Of a stretch of DNA of 64,000 nt, positions 33,000-42,790 are shown in pieces. This stretch comes from Aliterella atlantica CENA595. GTDB taxonomy: Bacteria; Cyanobacteriota; Cyanobacteriia; Cyanobacteriales; Chroococcidiopsidaceae. The notes under the pieces are model-generated. The model was not told where the DNA came from, searched no databases, and worked only from the letters and a program-made list of their open reading frames with translations. The first letter of the stretch is position 1, and each line of letters begins with the position of its first letter. The stretch is from positions 434,001 through 498,000 of the forward strand of contig NZ_JYON01000001.1 of the NCBI RefSeq assembly GCF_000952155.1, in the 5' to 3' direction. A program made the position numbers and the translations under genes.

Positions 33000-33662
33000 T
33001 TACAACAATCCTCGATAGCGAATAAATACTAAAATTACTGCCCACGATCCTAAAGCAACTTTGATTGCTACTAGGATATTAAGGATAGGAATAATCCCGC
33101 CGCTAAATAGTTCGCCTAACTTACCGTGAGGTAATTCAATCCCAACCAGCGTCACCGCCGCCAGCACGATGAACGCCAAAACTGAAACCTTTTCCCAAGA
33201 AGCAGCCTGCCAACGCTCGTAAATTGACTCCATCAACTCTGAAGAGGAAACGATCGCCACAAGTCCAATAGCGGTTCCGCCTGCTACTCCTGCAGCAAAT
33301 CCACCGCCAGGGCTGAGATGCCCCCGAATTGCTAGTTCTACCCCAACAATTGCCGCAATAGTTGCACCTAGTTGTGCCAAAACAACGGAGGTGCGATCGC
33401 TAAACCGATGGACAATCTTGAAAGGTCGTTCATTTGCCAGCAAAAATTGAGCGCCCATAATCGCGATCGTAAACACGATCACTTCAAAGATCGTGTCGTA
33501 CAACCGATTTCTGAAAATTATGCCCGAAACTGCATTGGGTACGCCGCTATCTAGCACAACGGCTTCTACAATCGAGAGATCGCCAGCCTCGGCAATTGGG
33601 TTGGGTACGAATAGGAATTTAAAAAATATAGCAATGCCAGCGGCAACGTATAGCCATTTCAT
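33000..33662 (-). CDS. mrpB: Mrp-type Na+/H+ antiporter subunit B
   Basis: This 220-residue membrane protein has the MnhB/MrpB domain (GATIAAIVGVELAIRGHLSP, GGGFAAGVAGGTAIGLVAIV, IPILNILVAIKVALGSW) preceded by an MbhE-like segment. In Mrp complexes B is a small subunit of the hydrophobic arm. It is the last gene of a seven-gene minus-strand Mrp run and starts one base after the MrpA-tail gene. Confidence 0.85.
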   Translation of the reverse strand: MKWLYVAAGIAIFFKFLFVPNPIAEAGDLSIVEAVVLDSGVPNAVSGIIFRNRLYDTIFEVIVFTIAIMGAQFLLANERPFKIVHRFSDRTSVVLAQLGATIAAIVGVELAIRGHLSPGGGFAAGVAGGTAIGLVAIVSSSELMESIYERWQAASWEKVSVLAFIVLAAVTLVGIELPHGKLGELFSGGIIPILNILVAIKVALGSWAVILVFIRYRGLL

Positions 33663-34229
33663 TTAATGCTCATCTCCTAAATCTGGTACTGGAGTGTAGG
33701 TTAGGCAGGTGGCGGGTAGTGTCAGTTCGGTTTGCAGGATGTTGTGCAAGCGGCGGATGCGGATTGTTGTGTGATAGCGTTGCCCTTCAGGCTCAAAATC
33801 TTGAAGATCTGTTGGCGATCGCTCTTTGCAAGTAGCATGAACTTCTTTTGCCATCAATGCTTGCTGTAAAGACTCTGGATCGGGATAAGGAAGTAGTTCT
33901 AGCCGCAGATGATATTTTTTGGCAATTGTTCGTAAGTCAGCGAAAGTATCTGCATCCTTCGTCTGACTTAATTCACGATCGAGAACTCCAATTCGCATCA
34001 CAAGCGACGATCGCACCGCGATCGCATACAGGGCAATTGCCAGCATCGTTCCCACCAATGCCTCAGTTAAAGCCACATCTGCCGCTCCCAAAACAGCATA
34101 TACCAAAGCAGCGATCGCTCCTAAAATACCGCGAACAACCAGTGCCTTATAGGGATCGACCTGGATGGTGAGTATCACCGCAGCCAAAGGTAGCAAAGCA
34201 ACGATGACATAAATGTAGCTATCGTCCAT
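33663..34229 (-). CDS. MrpA C-terminal-like (DUF4040/MbhD) subunit
   Basis: This protein, about 188 residues long, has the MbhD/DUF4040 helices (YKALVVRGILGAIAALVYAV, LGAADVALTEALVGTMLAIA) that form the C-terminal part of large MrpA proteins elsewhere. It then has a soluble tail (DLRTIAKKYHLRLELLPYPD). The large proton-channel part of MrpA is not encoded nearby. I chose the ATG at 34229, and a GTG at 34241 is also possible. It overlaps the mrpG end. Confidence 0.8.
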   Translation of the reverse strand: MDDSYIYVIVALLPLAAVILTIQVDPYKALVVRGILGAIAALVYAVLGAADVALTEALVGTMLAIALYAIAVRSSLVMRIGVLDRELSQTKDADTFADLRTIAKKYHLRLELLPYPDPESLQQALMAKEVHATCKERSPTDLQDFEPEGQRYHTTIRIRRLHNILQTELTLPATCLTYTPVPDLGDEH

Positions 34230-34500
34230 CACTTTCTCCACTGCTGGAGCAGTATGCCAGCACGTACCCCAGCACCGTATTCCAAATTGCTAATGATATC
34301 AACGCCAGCACGAGTAACGACCATTGGTTGGGAATTTTGAGGAGCAACCCGAAAATGATGCTCATCGAGCCGAGGGTGTCGGCAACTGAAAGGCTGTGCA
34401 ATTTGAACAAAAGCGATCGCTCGCCGAGTAGGGGAATAGTACCCCAAAACCAGAAGACAATGCCCACGCTGATGCAGATATAGCTGAAAATATCAATCAT
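34219..34500 (-). CDS. mrpG: Mrp antiporter subunit G
   Basis: This 93-residue protein with three membrane helices matches MnhG (VGIVFWFWGTIPLLGERSLL, KLHSLSVADTLGSMSIIFGL). The ATG overlaps the mrpF stop by four bases. Confidence 0.85.
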   Translation of the reverse strand: MIDIFSYICISVGIVFWFWGTIPLLGERSLLFKLHSLSVADTLGSMSIIFGLLLKIPNQWSLLVLALISLAIWNTVLGYVLAYCSSSGESDGR

Positions 34501-34748
34501 TGTTCGTTCATCTGTTTAATTGTATGTGCTAGTAACATTAATCCAGCATTGCCTACACTCAAAACGATCGCCCCCACAACTCCAATCATCCAATCGCCAC
34601 GCGCTACAGAGACAACTAAAATCATCACCGATGCTTTGGTAGCAATACTTGTGAAGGCAAGCATCTTCTGCCAAATATCCTCATCCTGCCATGCCTTATA
34701 GATGGGAATCAGCAACGCTACAATCATCGCAATTAACAGCACATTCAT
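34497..34748 (-). CDS. mrpF: Mrp antiporter subunit F
   Basis: This 83-residue, three-helix protein matches MnhF (YKAWQDEDIWQKMLAFTSIA, ARGDWMIGVVGAIVLSVGNA). It overlaps mrpE and mrpG by four bases each (ATGA), so translation is coupled along the run. Confidence 0.83.
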   Translation of the reverse strand: MNVLLIAMIVALLIPIYKAWQDEDIWQKMLAFTSIATKASVMILVVSVARGDWMIGVVGAIVLSVGNAGLMLLAHTIKQMNEQ

Positions 34749-35131
34749 TGTTGCCTTTGCCTAACTCGATGAACTTCGTACCAGCCATCTTCGTGGTACT
34801 TCACTACAATGGTTTTGGGTGTAAAGGTAATGAGAAATATATCTAAAAATATTAGTCCTGGCGATCGCCTCGGTTTGACTCGTTCCCTTGTGATGTATTC
34901 CTGGGTATGGGGACGAAATATTAGTTCAAATGCTTCTACATACGCTTGCGGAATCGCCACCACAATTTTGCCCAATGCCCGCAGCCAGTCTTTTACGGCT
35001 CCAGGGGCAGTACGAGGGTGGGGTAATAAAAGGGCGACACAAACGCCAATGATGATATTTGCCACACTCAAGTTAGCTGTGAGCAAAAACCAGATGACCA
35101 ATCGCAAAATAATATGGAGATAGCCGATCAT
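34745..35131 (-). CDS. mrpE: Mrp antiporter subunit E
   Basis: This protein of about 128 residues has two N-terminal helices and the MnhE soluble part (ALGKIVVAIPQAYVEAFELI, FLDIFLITFTPKTIVVKYHE). I chose the ATG at 35131, which overlaps the mrpD stop. The longer frame from 35257 would add 42 residues lying within mrpD. Confidence 0.83.
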   Translation of the reverse strand: MIGYLHIILRLVIWFLLTANLSVANIIIGVCVALLLPHPRTAPGAVKDWLRALGKIVVAIPQAYVEAFELIFRPHTQEYITRERVKPRRSPGLIFLDIFLITFTPKTIVVKYHEDGWYEVHRVRQRQQ

Positions 35132-36561
35132 GCCAGCACCATCCAGAAAAGTACAATTAAAGTCAAACTCATTACCCCGATCAGGTGATCGAATTGCTCC
35201 AATAAACGCGGTAGTTTGATAACAAGTTGGCGAAAAATGAATAAATATGCCAGCCAACCTAGAGCGATCGTTGCTAAAGGTTTAACAACATTGGCGAAAC
35301 TGTAAGCTTCGTAGTACGCTATATTCGCTATAAATAATCCTGCAATCAACAAAGCGATCGCCGCCCAAAAACCAGGTTGAATTTTTGCTTGTTTCTCCTG
35401 CCAGTGATGGGGCAGAAAAATGAATTTAGCAAAAGCGATTGCCGTTCCTAGTGCCGCAACGTTCATAGCGATCGCCTGCCAGGGCAATAAACTTTTCATC
35501 GTCAATACTTTTGCCCCAAATCCTGACAGTAGCGGAAATCCTGAGATAGAAAAACTAGCGATAACTAGAGCAATCCAGATAGAGGTATGGATCGGCTGCT
35601 GTTGCAGTTCCTTGAAGTTGCGACTGGGGAGAACTCCAGCAATCAAAAACAGTGCCGATTTTACTAACCCGTGAGTTAGGGCATAAAATCCACCGACTTC
35701 TGGTGCTGCGAGAATAAAGCCCAACTGCGAAACTGTACTAAACGCCAGCATTCGTTTGGTGTCTTTTTCAAAGACGGCATAACCAACTCCTAATAGAGCA
35801 GTTCCCACACCAAACAAGCGAATTAGAGGATCTACTTCCTCTACCAGCACAGCGCAGCGCACCATCGGCAGGATGCCTGCTTTAACTACCGCGCCTGACA
35901 GCATTGCCGATACAGGCGTTTCCGATTCAGAATGAGTTAAAGGCAGCCACAATCCCGATACAAAAATACCTCCTTTAACCAACAGTCCCGCAAAAATTAG
36001 AGCTACTGCTTCTGGGGGCGCTTTGGGCAATCCAGCAAACGTGAAAGAATGGGTGGCTTTGTAAACTAGCACTGCGCCTACTAGGTAAAACAACATGGCA
36101 ACGTTGCTAGTAAAGAGATAGCGCAAGCCCACCCAAATCGATCTATCCGTTCGCGGGTAAGCAATTAATAAAAATGCGGCGATACTTATTACTTCTAAGG
36201 CAACATACAGACTGATGAAATCTGTGCAAGCAAATGCAGCATTGACGCTACCATGCAGAATGGCAATCTGCATATAGAAAAAAGCGCTTCTACCACTGTT
36301 CCAGCAGTAGAGAATGACGGCTGCTGTTACTAACGCATTGGTGAGGATAAAAAAGCCGCTCAAGCGATCGAGCAGTAAGGTGACACCAAAGTTATCTAGT
36401 AATTGTAGGGTTAGGGTTGGTTGCGTAAACAGCCACAGCGCATAGATTGTAGAAGCGATTGCTACCCCCAACGAGCAGATGCGATCGAACCGAGGGAACA
36501 AATAACTGATAAACCCAACGAAAAACGGTAAGGCAATCCAGATAATCGTTAGGGTATTCAT
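35128..36561 (-). CDS. mrpD: Mrp antiporter subunit D (proton-pumping NuoM-like)
   Basis: This 477-residue polytopic protein of the NADH-quinone/Mrp antiporter family has YVALEVISIAAFLLIAYPRT (conserved membrane glutamate), AGLLVKGGIFVSGLWLPLTH (channel lysine) and FEKDTKRMLAFSTVSQLGFI. It should carry the ion-translocating channel. Cyanobacterial Mrp clusters often have two D-type genes, and only one is present here. Confidence 0.88.
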   Translation of the reverse strand: MNTLTIIWIALPFFVGFISYLFPRFDRICSLGVAIASTIYALWLFTQPTLTLQLLDNFGVTLLLDRLSGFFILTNALVTAAVILYCWNSGRSAFFYMQIAILHGSVNAAFACTDFISLYVALEVISIAAFLLIAYPRTDRSIWVGLRYLFTSNVAMLFYLVGAVLVYKATHSFTFAGLPKAPPEAVALIFAGLLVKGGIFVSGLWLPLTHSESETPVSAMLSGAVVKAGILPMVRCAVLVEEVDPLIRLFGVGTALLGVGYAVFEKDTKRMLAFSTVSQLGFILAAPEVGGFYALTHGLVKSALFLIAGVLPSRNFKELQQQPIHTSIWIALVIASFSISGFPLLSGFGAKVLTMKSLLPWQAIAMNVAALGTAIAFAKFIFLPHHWQEKQAKIQPGFWAAIALLIAGLFIANIAYYEAYSFANVVKPLATIALGWLAYLFIFRQLVIKLPRLLEQFDHLIGVMSLTLIVLFWMVLA

Positions 36562-36914
36562 GGCGCATTACTCTGCTCGATTTCGCTAGTCTCCAGGGTG
36601 GGATTATCCCTTGCTAATTTCATCACCCCTACCAACATTAGTGCCTGAATCGAAAAGCCGATAACGATCGCCGTTAAGATTACTGCTTGGGGAACCGGAT
36701 CGGCGTAAGTGTCTGTTTTACCATCGGCAAGAATCGGAGTAAATAAGCCATCCCGCGATGCAATTAGCACGTAATAGGCAATTACCCCCGTACTCATCAC
36801 ATCCATTGAGATGATTTTCATCACCAAATTGTTCTTGAAGATGATGCCGAAAAATCCACACAAGATAGTTGCAAAAACACACGCTTCTAACATGGCAAGG
36901 ATGACAAAATGCAC
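36558..36914 (-). CDS. mrpC: Mrp antiporter subunit C (NuoK-like)
   Basis: This 118-residue, three-helix protein matches MnhC/NuoK (FGIIFKNNLVMKIISMDVMS, DPVPQAVILTAIVIGFSIQA with conserved acidic and proline residues). It overlaps mrpD by four bases. The CPA2 antiporter gene ends seven bases upstream. Confidence 0.87.
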   Translation of the reverse strand: MHFVILAMLEACVFATILCGFFGIIFKNNLVMKIISMDVMSTGVIAYYVLIASRDGLFTPILADGKTDTYADPVPQAVILTAIVIGFSIQALMLVGVMKLARDNPTLETSEIEQSNAP

Positions 36915-36921
36915 TTAATTT

Positions 36922-38316
36922 TTAGGTTTTACTTACCGCCGTTGCTTCCATTGAGGGTTCGCCACCTGTAGGTGGTTCCTCAGACTGTCCAAAAGCGACT
37001 CGGAGGAAGGGCGGTGCGAGGAAGGTAGTCAAAATCACCATGATGATGATGGCAGCTTCTAAGGGTTTGTCGAGTACGCCACTAGCAGAACCAATGCCTG
37101 CAAATACTAGCCCCACTTCACCGCGCGGAATCATACCTACCCCAATTGCTAGGCGATTAATTCCTGGTTGACCGAAGACCGCCCAACCCGTAGCAACCTT
37201 ACCAACGATCGCCACGACAATCAAAAATACGGCGATCGCCAAGCCAGCGCGGTTTTCAGGGATTAACGGATTGAGAACGCTTAAATCTGCCCTCGCGCCA
37301 ACGGTAACAAAGAAGATGGGAACTAATAGATCGGCGATCGGTTTTACCAGTTCGTCTAACTCGTTGCGGGCATCAGTTTCGTCTAAAACTAACCCAGCGG
37401 CGAAAGCTCCTAATATTGCTTCTAGGTGAATTGCGTTGCCTAAAAACGCCATGAAGAAGGCAAAGATAAATGCTGGAATGATAATATTGCCACGAGTTTC
37501 GAGCTTGTTTACAAGGGCAACAAAGGTTTTGTTGAAGATGCTACCTAATAGGATCGAACCGAGCAAAAATGCAGTTGCGCTCACAATTAAGTAAATTACA
37601 TTCATGACATCGACTTCACCTGTTTTGGCTAAACTGGCAACTACTGCTAGGACAATGATGCCTAACACATCATCAATCACCGCAGCGCCGACAATAATTT
37701 GCCCTTCCTTCGACTTGAGCCGACCTAATTCAGACAGCACTTTGGAAGTGATGCCGATGCTAGTTGCCGTCAAAGCCGCCCCAGCAAAAATTGCCGGAAT
37801 CGCCGCAACATTGAACAGCATCATTAGCCCAACTGTACCTACTGCAAAAGGAACAGCCACCCCAACAAAGGCGACAATCGTTGCTTGAGTGCCGACTGCC
37901 TGCAACTGGCGTAAATCTGATTCTAGTCCAATTTCAAACAGCAAAACGATCGCTCCTAGCTCTGCTAGCACCGAAATTACTTCGCTTTGGGATTGGAATA
38001 CGCTATTTAATGCTTCTGGCGTTAGTCCGTTAATCCATTGCAGAACAGACATCACAGCCGAATCAGTAGCTTGCAGCCCACCTTCAGGAAAAATCACTAA
38101 ATGCAAGGCAGATACGCCGATAACCACTCCAGCAACCAGTTCGCCCAAAACTGGCGGAAAATCTAACCGTTTTGACACCTCAGCACCTAGTTTGCTGGCA
38201 AAATAGATTGCCACGAGGCTTAGTAACACGCCAGAGGAAACAATTGGCGCATTTTCTGCTTCAGCAGTTGCTAACAAAGGAGGAAATAAAGGCGCGATCG
38301 CAGAAATAAAAAACAT
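36922..38316 (-). CDS. CPA2-family Na+/H+ antiporter
   Basis: This 464-residue polytopic protein of the cation:proton antiporter-2 family has LDFPPVLGELVAGVVIGVSA, VLLFEIGLESDLRQLQAVG, GAAVIDDVLGIIVLAVVASL (paired acidic residues of the ion site) and GMIPRGEVGLVFAGIG. It resembles cyanobacterial NhaS-type antiporters. It is the first gene of the minus-strand run that continues with Mrp subunits, so antiporter and Mrp are probably made together. Confidence 0.87.
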   Translation of the reverse strand: MFFISAIAPLFPPLLATAEAENAPIVSSGVLLSLVAIYFASKLGAEVSKRLDFPPVLGELVAGVVIGVSALHLVIFPEGGLQATDSAVMSVLQWINGLTPEALNSVFQSQSEVISVLAELGAIVLLFEIGLESDLRQLQAVGTQATIVAFVGVAVPFAVGTVGLMMLFNVAAIPAIFAGAALTATSIGITSKVLSELGRLKSKEGQIIVGAAVIDDVLGIIVLAVVASLAKTGEVDVMNVIYLIVSATAFLLGSILLGSIFNKTFVALVNKLETRGNIIIPAFIFAFFMAFLGNAIHLEAILGAFAAGLVLDETDARNELDELVKPIADLLVPIFFVTVGARADLSVLNPLIPENRAGLAIAVFLIVVAIVGKVATGWAVFGQPGINRLAIGVGMIPRGEVGLVFAGIGSASGVLDKPLEAAIIIMVILTTFLAPPFLRVAFGQSEEPPTGGEPSMEATAVSKT

Positions 38317-38734
38317 GAGTCAGGGTTTTTCTAACGACAAGTTCAAATCAAATTGCCTGTAGGACGGGCGGTTGCGCGTCCTTACTAACAATCGTTCTTT
38401 AAACAGTAACAACTTTGCTATACGCATGGTCAACCGTTTGACGCAGAGCTTCAGTGCGGTTGGGGTGCAAGCGAAAATAGTTGGTAAGCGGGTAAATTCA
38501 AGCTAACTAGAAATACGATAGTGTTTGTAGTGTTAAAGAAAGCCTATTTGTTGAGTATATCCCTGGAATTGATATTGAATCGACATGAATAACTAAAAAT
38601 AATTACATTAACATTTATGCTCAGAAGTAATCGCATTTAACGATGCCCATCACTTGCCGCTAATGAACTCCTGCTCCCAACAGAAAACCTGAATATGCTT
38701 GGGTGTATGGGCGTAGTTAGATAAAGAGCTAGAC
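38317..38734. other. Intergenic region upstream of the antiporter run
   Basis: This roughly 420-bp stretch is expected to hold the promoter for the CPA2-Mrp genes. I see no supported gene or RNA in it. Confidence 0.4.
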
Positions 38735-38954
38735 TTAATCCTCGATAGCCTCAACACCAAGTTGCCGCAGTGGTAATTGGAAGTTCTCGTCTTTTGAATC
38801 CTCTCTTGATTGTTTCGGTTTCGCCAATTTCATAAAGACTAATCGAACCATCCTCAATAGTAAAGATTTGCTCAATTGTCGCATCCGCCAGCAAATTGCC
38901 TTGCAAATCTCTGCCGATCTGATGAGCCGTAACGACATTTCGACGAGTTTTCAT
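38735..38954 (-). pseudogene. Frameshifted small gene remnant
   Basis: Two overlapping minus frames together give TRRNVVTAHQIGRDLQGNLL, ADATIEQIFTIEDGSISLYE and then a shifted QLPLRQLGVEAIED. The first part looks like real coding sequence, and the second finishes it only after a frame change. I do not recognise the family. Confidence 0.35.
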
Positions 38955-39190
38955 CCATCTCGAATTTCAACGTCTTAAGCTGCACTTGAATACTCTTAAA
39001 ACGACTTGTTGGGCTGCTGCCCCCGACTGCTGGCTTCGCGAAGCTAGCGATCTAAAAACCATAGAGAATCTCTATAGAGACAAAAACTTTTTTCTCGATC
39101 GTCCAATAAATACTACTACCCGAAGTAGCGTACAGTTAAAAATATTCAAATGATTTAACTATTGGGATTTATCGTAGACGTGAGATTAGT

Positions 39191-39391
39191 TTGAGACTCA
39201 ATTTGACCAAACATCAATTAATCGAGGTGTCCTATCATGACTTAGTTTTTCAGGGATTGAAGTCGCTCGGCAATCATTCTCGGCAGTCTGTTGTTGAGAC
39301 ATATTTGAGTGCGCGATCGCAGATGCTAGATTCCATTTTTCAGCCAATTTTATCTACAGCCGACCCTTTCTATGAAATGGGTTGCTTATAG
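39191..39391 (+). CDS. Small hypothetical ORF upstream of sbtA
   Basis: This 66-residue frame opens with TTG and reads RLNLTKHQLIEVSYHDLVFQ, then GLKSLGNHSRQSVVETYLSA, containing a HIP1 site. No motif or family is visible. It lies 100 bp upstream of sbtA on the same strand. It may be spurious. Confidence 0.3.
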   Translation: MRLNLTKHQLIEVSYHDLVFQGLKSLGNHSRQSVVETYLSARSQMLDSIFQPILSTADPFYEMGCL

Positions 39392-39491
39392 TTATTTCGC
39401 TCTAGTGAAGCACCTCACTCTTGCTCTCTTTAGCTATTGAAAGTTCATTTATTGCAATCCTCTTCATCAGAGGAGGCACAAGGAGGTATTC

Positions 39492-40622
39492 GTGGATTTT
39501 TGGTCCTTTTTTTTAATGGACTTTGTTAAGCAGTTGCAGTCCCCAACACTCGCCTTTTTGATTGGTGGGATGGTCATTGCTGCTCTCGGAAGTGAATTGG
39601 TAATTCCCGAGTCGATTTGTACGATCATCGTCTTTATGCTGCTCACCAAAATTGGTCTGACCGGTGGAATTGCCATCCGTAATTCCAACCTGGCGGACAT
39701 GGTGTTACCCACGATCAGTGCTGTAGTAGTAGGGATCCTTGTTGTCTTCATCGCGCGTTATACATTAGCCAAGCTGCCGAAGGTCAATGTCGTCGATGCG
39801 ATCGCAACTGGGGGGTTGTTTGGAGCCGTGAGTGGATCCACTATGGCTGCTGGTCTGACGGTACTGGAAGAACAAAAAATTTCATACGAGGCATGGGCTG
39901 GCGCACTCTATCCCTTCATGGATATCCCAGCGCTTGTAACGGCAATTGTTGTAGCCAACATTTATCTCAACAAGAAGAAGCATATTGCAGCAACCCAAGC
40001 TACCAAGCAGGAGTATCTCAGCAAGCAGCCTGTTGCGGTAGGCGATTATGCCGATAAACAGGATTATCCCAGCAGCCGCCAGGAGTATCTCAGCAAGCAG
40101 CAGGGTCCTGCGGCTAATCGGGTCAAGATATGGCCGATCATCGAGGAAAGCCTTCGGGGTCCTGCCTTATCGGCAATGTTGTTAGGACTCGCTCTTGGCA
40201 TATTCACCCAGCCGGAAAGTGTCTATAAAAGCTTCTACGATCCCCTCTTTCGCGGCTTGCTTTCGATCTTGATGCTGGTCATGGGTATGGAGGCTTGGTC
40301 AAGGATTGGCGAACTGCGCAAGGTTGCCCAGTGGTATGTCGTGTATAGCGTGGTGGCACCGTTTATTCATGGGCTGCTCGCCTTCGGTCTTGGCATGATT
40401 GCCCACTACACCACGAACTTCAGCATGGGCGGCGTTGTGATTCTGGCTGTCATTGCCGCCTCTAGTTCAGACATATCAGGTCCGCCCACGTTGCGAGCCG
40501 GCATCCCGTCAGCCAATCCCTCCGCCTATATAGGCGCGTCCACAGCCATCGGTACGCCAATTGCGATCGGCTTGTGCATCCCGTTCTTCGTCGGTCTCGC
40601 TCAAGCGATCGGCGGACTCTAA
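39492..40622 (+). CDS. sbtA: Sodium-dependent bicarbonate transporter SbtA
   Basis: This 376-residue inner-membrane symporter takes up HCO3- with Na+ as part of the carbon-concentrating mechanism. Signatures are LIGGMVIAALGSELVIPESI, LLTKIGLTGGIAIRNSNLAD, GGLFGAVSGSTMAAGLTVLE and AASSSDISGPPTLRAG. The GTG start (MDFWSFFLMDFVKQLQSPT) follows AAGGAGG and matches the known N-terminus. The central cytoplasmic loop contains a duplicated QEYLSKQ, encoded by a 21-base direct repeat (40008-40028 and 40080-40100). The downstream sbtB encodes its regulator. Base use is richer in G and C than in the neighbouring genes. Confidence 0.95.
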   Translation: MDFWSFFLMDFVKQLQSPTLAFLIGGMVIAALGSELVIPESICTIIVFMLLTKIGLTGGIAIRNSNLADMVLPTISAVVVGILVVFIARYTLAKLPKVNVVDAIATGGLFGAVSGSTMAAGLTVLEEQKISYEAWAGALYPFMDIPALVTAIVVANIYLNKKKHIAATQATKQEYLSKQPVAVGDYADKQDYPSSRQEYLSKQQGPAANRVKIWPIIEESLRGPALSAMLLGLALGIFTQPESVYKSFYDPLFRGLLSILMLVMGMEAWSRIGELRKVAQWYVVYSVVAPFIHGLLAFGLGMIAHYTTNFSMGGVVILAVIAASSSDISGPPTLRAGIPSANPSAYIGASTAIGTPIAIGLCIPFFVGLAQAIGGL

Positions 40623-40707
40623 TCCCAGACGGGTCGCGGTCTGTCGGTGCTACGTTGGCTTGGCAGACCAAGTAGATCGATATAATCGATATACAAGATC
40701 GATATAG

Positions 40708-41061
<354 letters not shown>

Positions 41062-41406
41062 ATTGAGACGACGCAGACCTCAAAAACTGGGGGCGTAACT
41101 ACCCGCCGCTAATCGCAGTACAGCTATAGCGGGGGCATCTTGGGGGGTTAGGTGATGTTTCTACTAGAGAAAATCTCTTGCTGTTCTCAAGAAGCCTTTA
41201 GATGGTAGATAGCTTCAATAGCTAACTAGCAATCAAAATAACTTACGAAAATCTATATTTGCGTAGTTGACATCGATTACTTAACGATTGACTGCTAATA
41301 ATGTAATGCTCTAGAGCGATCGCAACTGCACATCTAAAACTTACCTTGGCGCTTTGAGCAAAACCATATAGCATCAAAAGTGTAGGACTAAGTAGGAGCA
41401 TCATCC
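41062..41406. other. Intergenic region after sbtB
   Basis: This 345-bp stretch includes a possible weak stem, CCGCTA at about 41105 with TAGCGG at about 41127, and a HIP1 site near 41316. No gene or RNA is supported. Confidence 0.35.
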
Positions 41407-41886
41407 TTGCTAGACGAACAAGCTAAAAAAACTATGCTGCGGAAAATCCCTCACGGGCTTTATATCTGCGGGGTCAAAGATGGGGAAGAAGTCAACGGCT
41501 TTACTGCAAGTTGGTTGATGCAAGCTTCTTTTAAGCCACCTTTGGTCGTCAACTGCGTCAAGCAAGACTCCAAATCTCACGCCATGATTAAAAACAGCGG
41601 TGTTTTTGCTATCAGCTTTCTAGATGCAGAACAAAAGGACATAGCACAAAAGTTTTTTCAACCTCAGCGTCGAGTCGAAAACAAGTTTGACGATGTAGAA
41701 TTTTACCCCGGCGAAACAGGCTGCCCGATTATTTCGGATTCTTTGGGTTACATTGAGTGTCAAGTTGTTGGGGCAATAGAAAAAGGCGATCATACCGTTT
41801 ATGTTGGTGAAGTAATTGCTGCTGGGGTTCACCGCGAAGGCGAATCTCTCCGCCTAGAAACTACAGGTTGGCAATACGGAGGCTAG
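41407..41886 (+). CDS. Flavin reductase domain protein
   Basis: This 159-residue FMN-binding protein of the flavin reductase-like group has KIPHGLYICGVKDGEEVNGF, TASWLMQASFKPPLVVNCVK, HAMIKNSGVFAISFL and GCPIISDSLGYIECQV. It resembles the C-terminal module of cyanobacterial diflavin flavoproteins, here as a single domain. The start is TTG at 41407. The electron donor and acceptor are unknown. Confidence 0.83.
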   Translation: MLDEQAKKTMLRKIPHGLYICGVKDGEEVNGFTASWLMQASFKPPLVVNCVKQDSKSHAMIKNSGVFAISFLDAEQKDIAQKFFQPQRRVENKFDDVEFYPGETGCPIISDSLGYIECQVVGAIEKGDHTVYVGEVIAAGVHREGESLRLETTGWQYGG

Positions 41887-42015
41887 TAATAGTTTTGAGT
41901 TTTGAGCCACTAAATTAGCTCAAAATTCAAGACCATTTAATAATATAGTTTTGAGCCAGTGAATCAGCTGAGAATTAAAGACTATCTAACAATTAAGTTT
42001 GATGCGAGACTATGT

Positions 42016-42369
42016 ATGCCGTTAATTAAAGTTCAGACTTCTGTTGCTCATACTGATAAATCTGAAGTAGAAACATTGCTGAAAAATCTTTCCGCTAAGT
42101 TGTCTAAGCATTTAGGTAAGCCGGAAAGTTATGTGATGACTGCGTTTGAATCGAACGTGCCGATGACATTTGCAGGTACTTTAGAGCCAGCGTGCTACAT
42201 CGAGATTAAAAGCGTTGGCAATATGAAACCAGAGCAAACTAATACGATGAGCCAAGATTTTTGTCAGCAAATTAACCAAGCGCTAAATATAGACAAAAAT
42301 AGAATTTATATTGAGTTTGCCGATGCTAAAGGGGCAATGTGGGGCTGGAATGGCTCGACTTTTGGTTAA
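42016..42369 (+). CDS. MIF-like tautomerase
   Basis: This 117-residue protein begins MPLIKVQTSV, placing the catalytic proline at residue 2 as in macrophage migration inhibitory factor homologues. SAKLSKHLGKPESYVMTAFE and AKGAMWGWNGSTF are further family blocks. It is probably a keto-enol (phenylpyruvate) tautomerase with unknown cellular role. I chose the ATG at 42016 over the longer frame from 41959 because Pro2 is required. Confidence 0.88.
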   Translation: MPLIKVQTSVAHTDKSEVETLLKNLSAKLSKHLGKPESYVMTAFESNVPMTFAGTLEPACYIEIKSVGNMKPEQTNTMSQDFCQQINQALNIDKNRIYIEFADAKGAMWGWNGSTFG

Positions 42370-42416
42370 CTACAACTGGTAAAATACCTTTGCTCTAGAT
42401 GTAAGTTTTATTCAAT

Positions 42417-42710
42417 ATGAACTCAGATACTCAAGCAACTACAGGCGCAGATGCTATCGATCGCGCGATTGCTAATGGGATTGATTTTGATGGTTCTCCT
42501 ATCCCCCCAGCCAAGCTAGAACTCTACAACAAAGTCATGGCGATTGAAGCAGGTAGGCAGCGCAGCGGAGTATCCAATACAATGCGATCGCGAATTGTCC
42601 GCATTGGTGCAAAGCATATTTCTCAAACAGAACTCAACCAGATGCTAGTTGATGCTGATTTTGCCCCTCTCAAAGACAAGGAAGTTGCTTTTTACTACGG
42701 CGGCAAATAG
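42417..42710 (+). CDS. Conserved hypothetical protein, 97 residues
   Basis: This small soluble protein has IDRAIANGIDFDGSPIPPAK, LELYNKVMAIEAGRQRSGVS and ADFAPLKDKEVAFYYGG. I do not recognise a named family, though the sequence looks well conserved and non-random. It stands between the tautomerase and ycf23 on the same strand. Confidence 0.65.
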   Translation: MNSDTQATTGADAIDRAIANGIDFDGSPIPPAKLELYNKVMAIEAGRQRSGVSNTMRSRIVRIGAKHISQTELNQMLVDADFAPLKDKEVAFYYGGK

Positions 42711-42790
42711 CTAATTTTGCTAGAACCTAGTTTAAAAGTTCGGGTAATGTCAGAATAGACCTTACCCTTTTTTGTAGTTGGAGACTCATC

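Noticed and set aside
39467..39751. Minus-strand frame inside sbtA
   Set aside because: It is antisense to the well-supported sbtA sequence.
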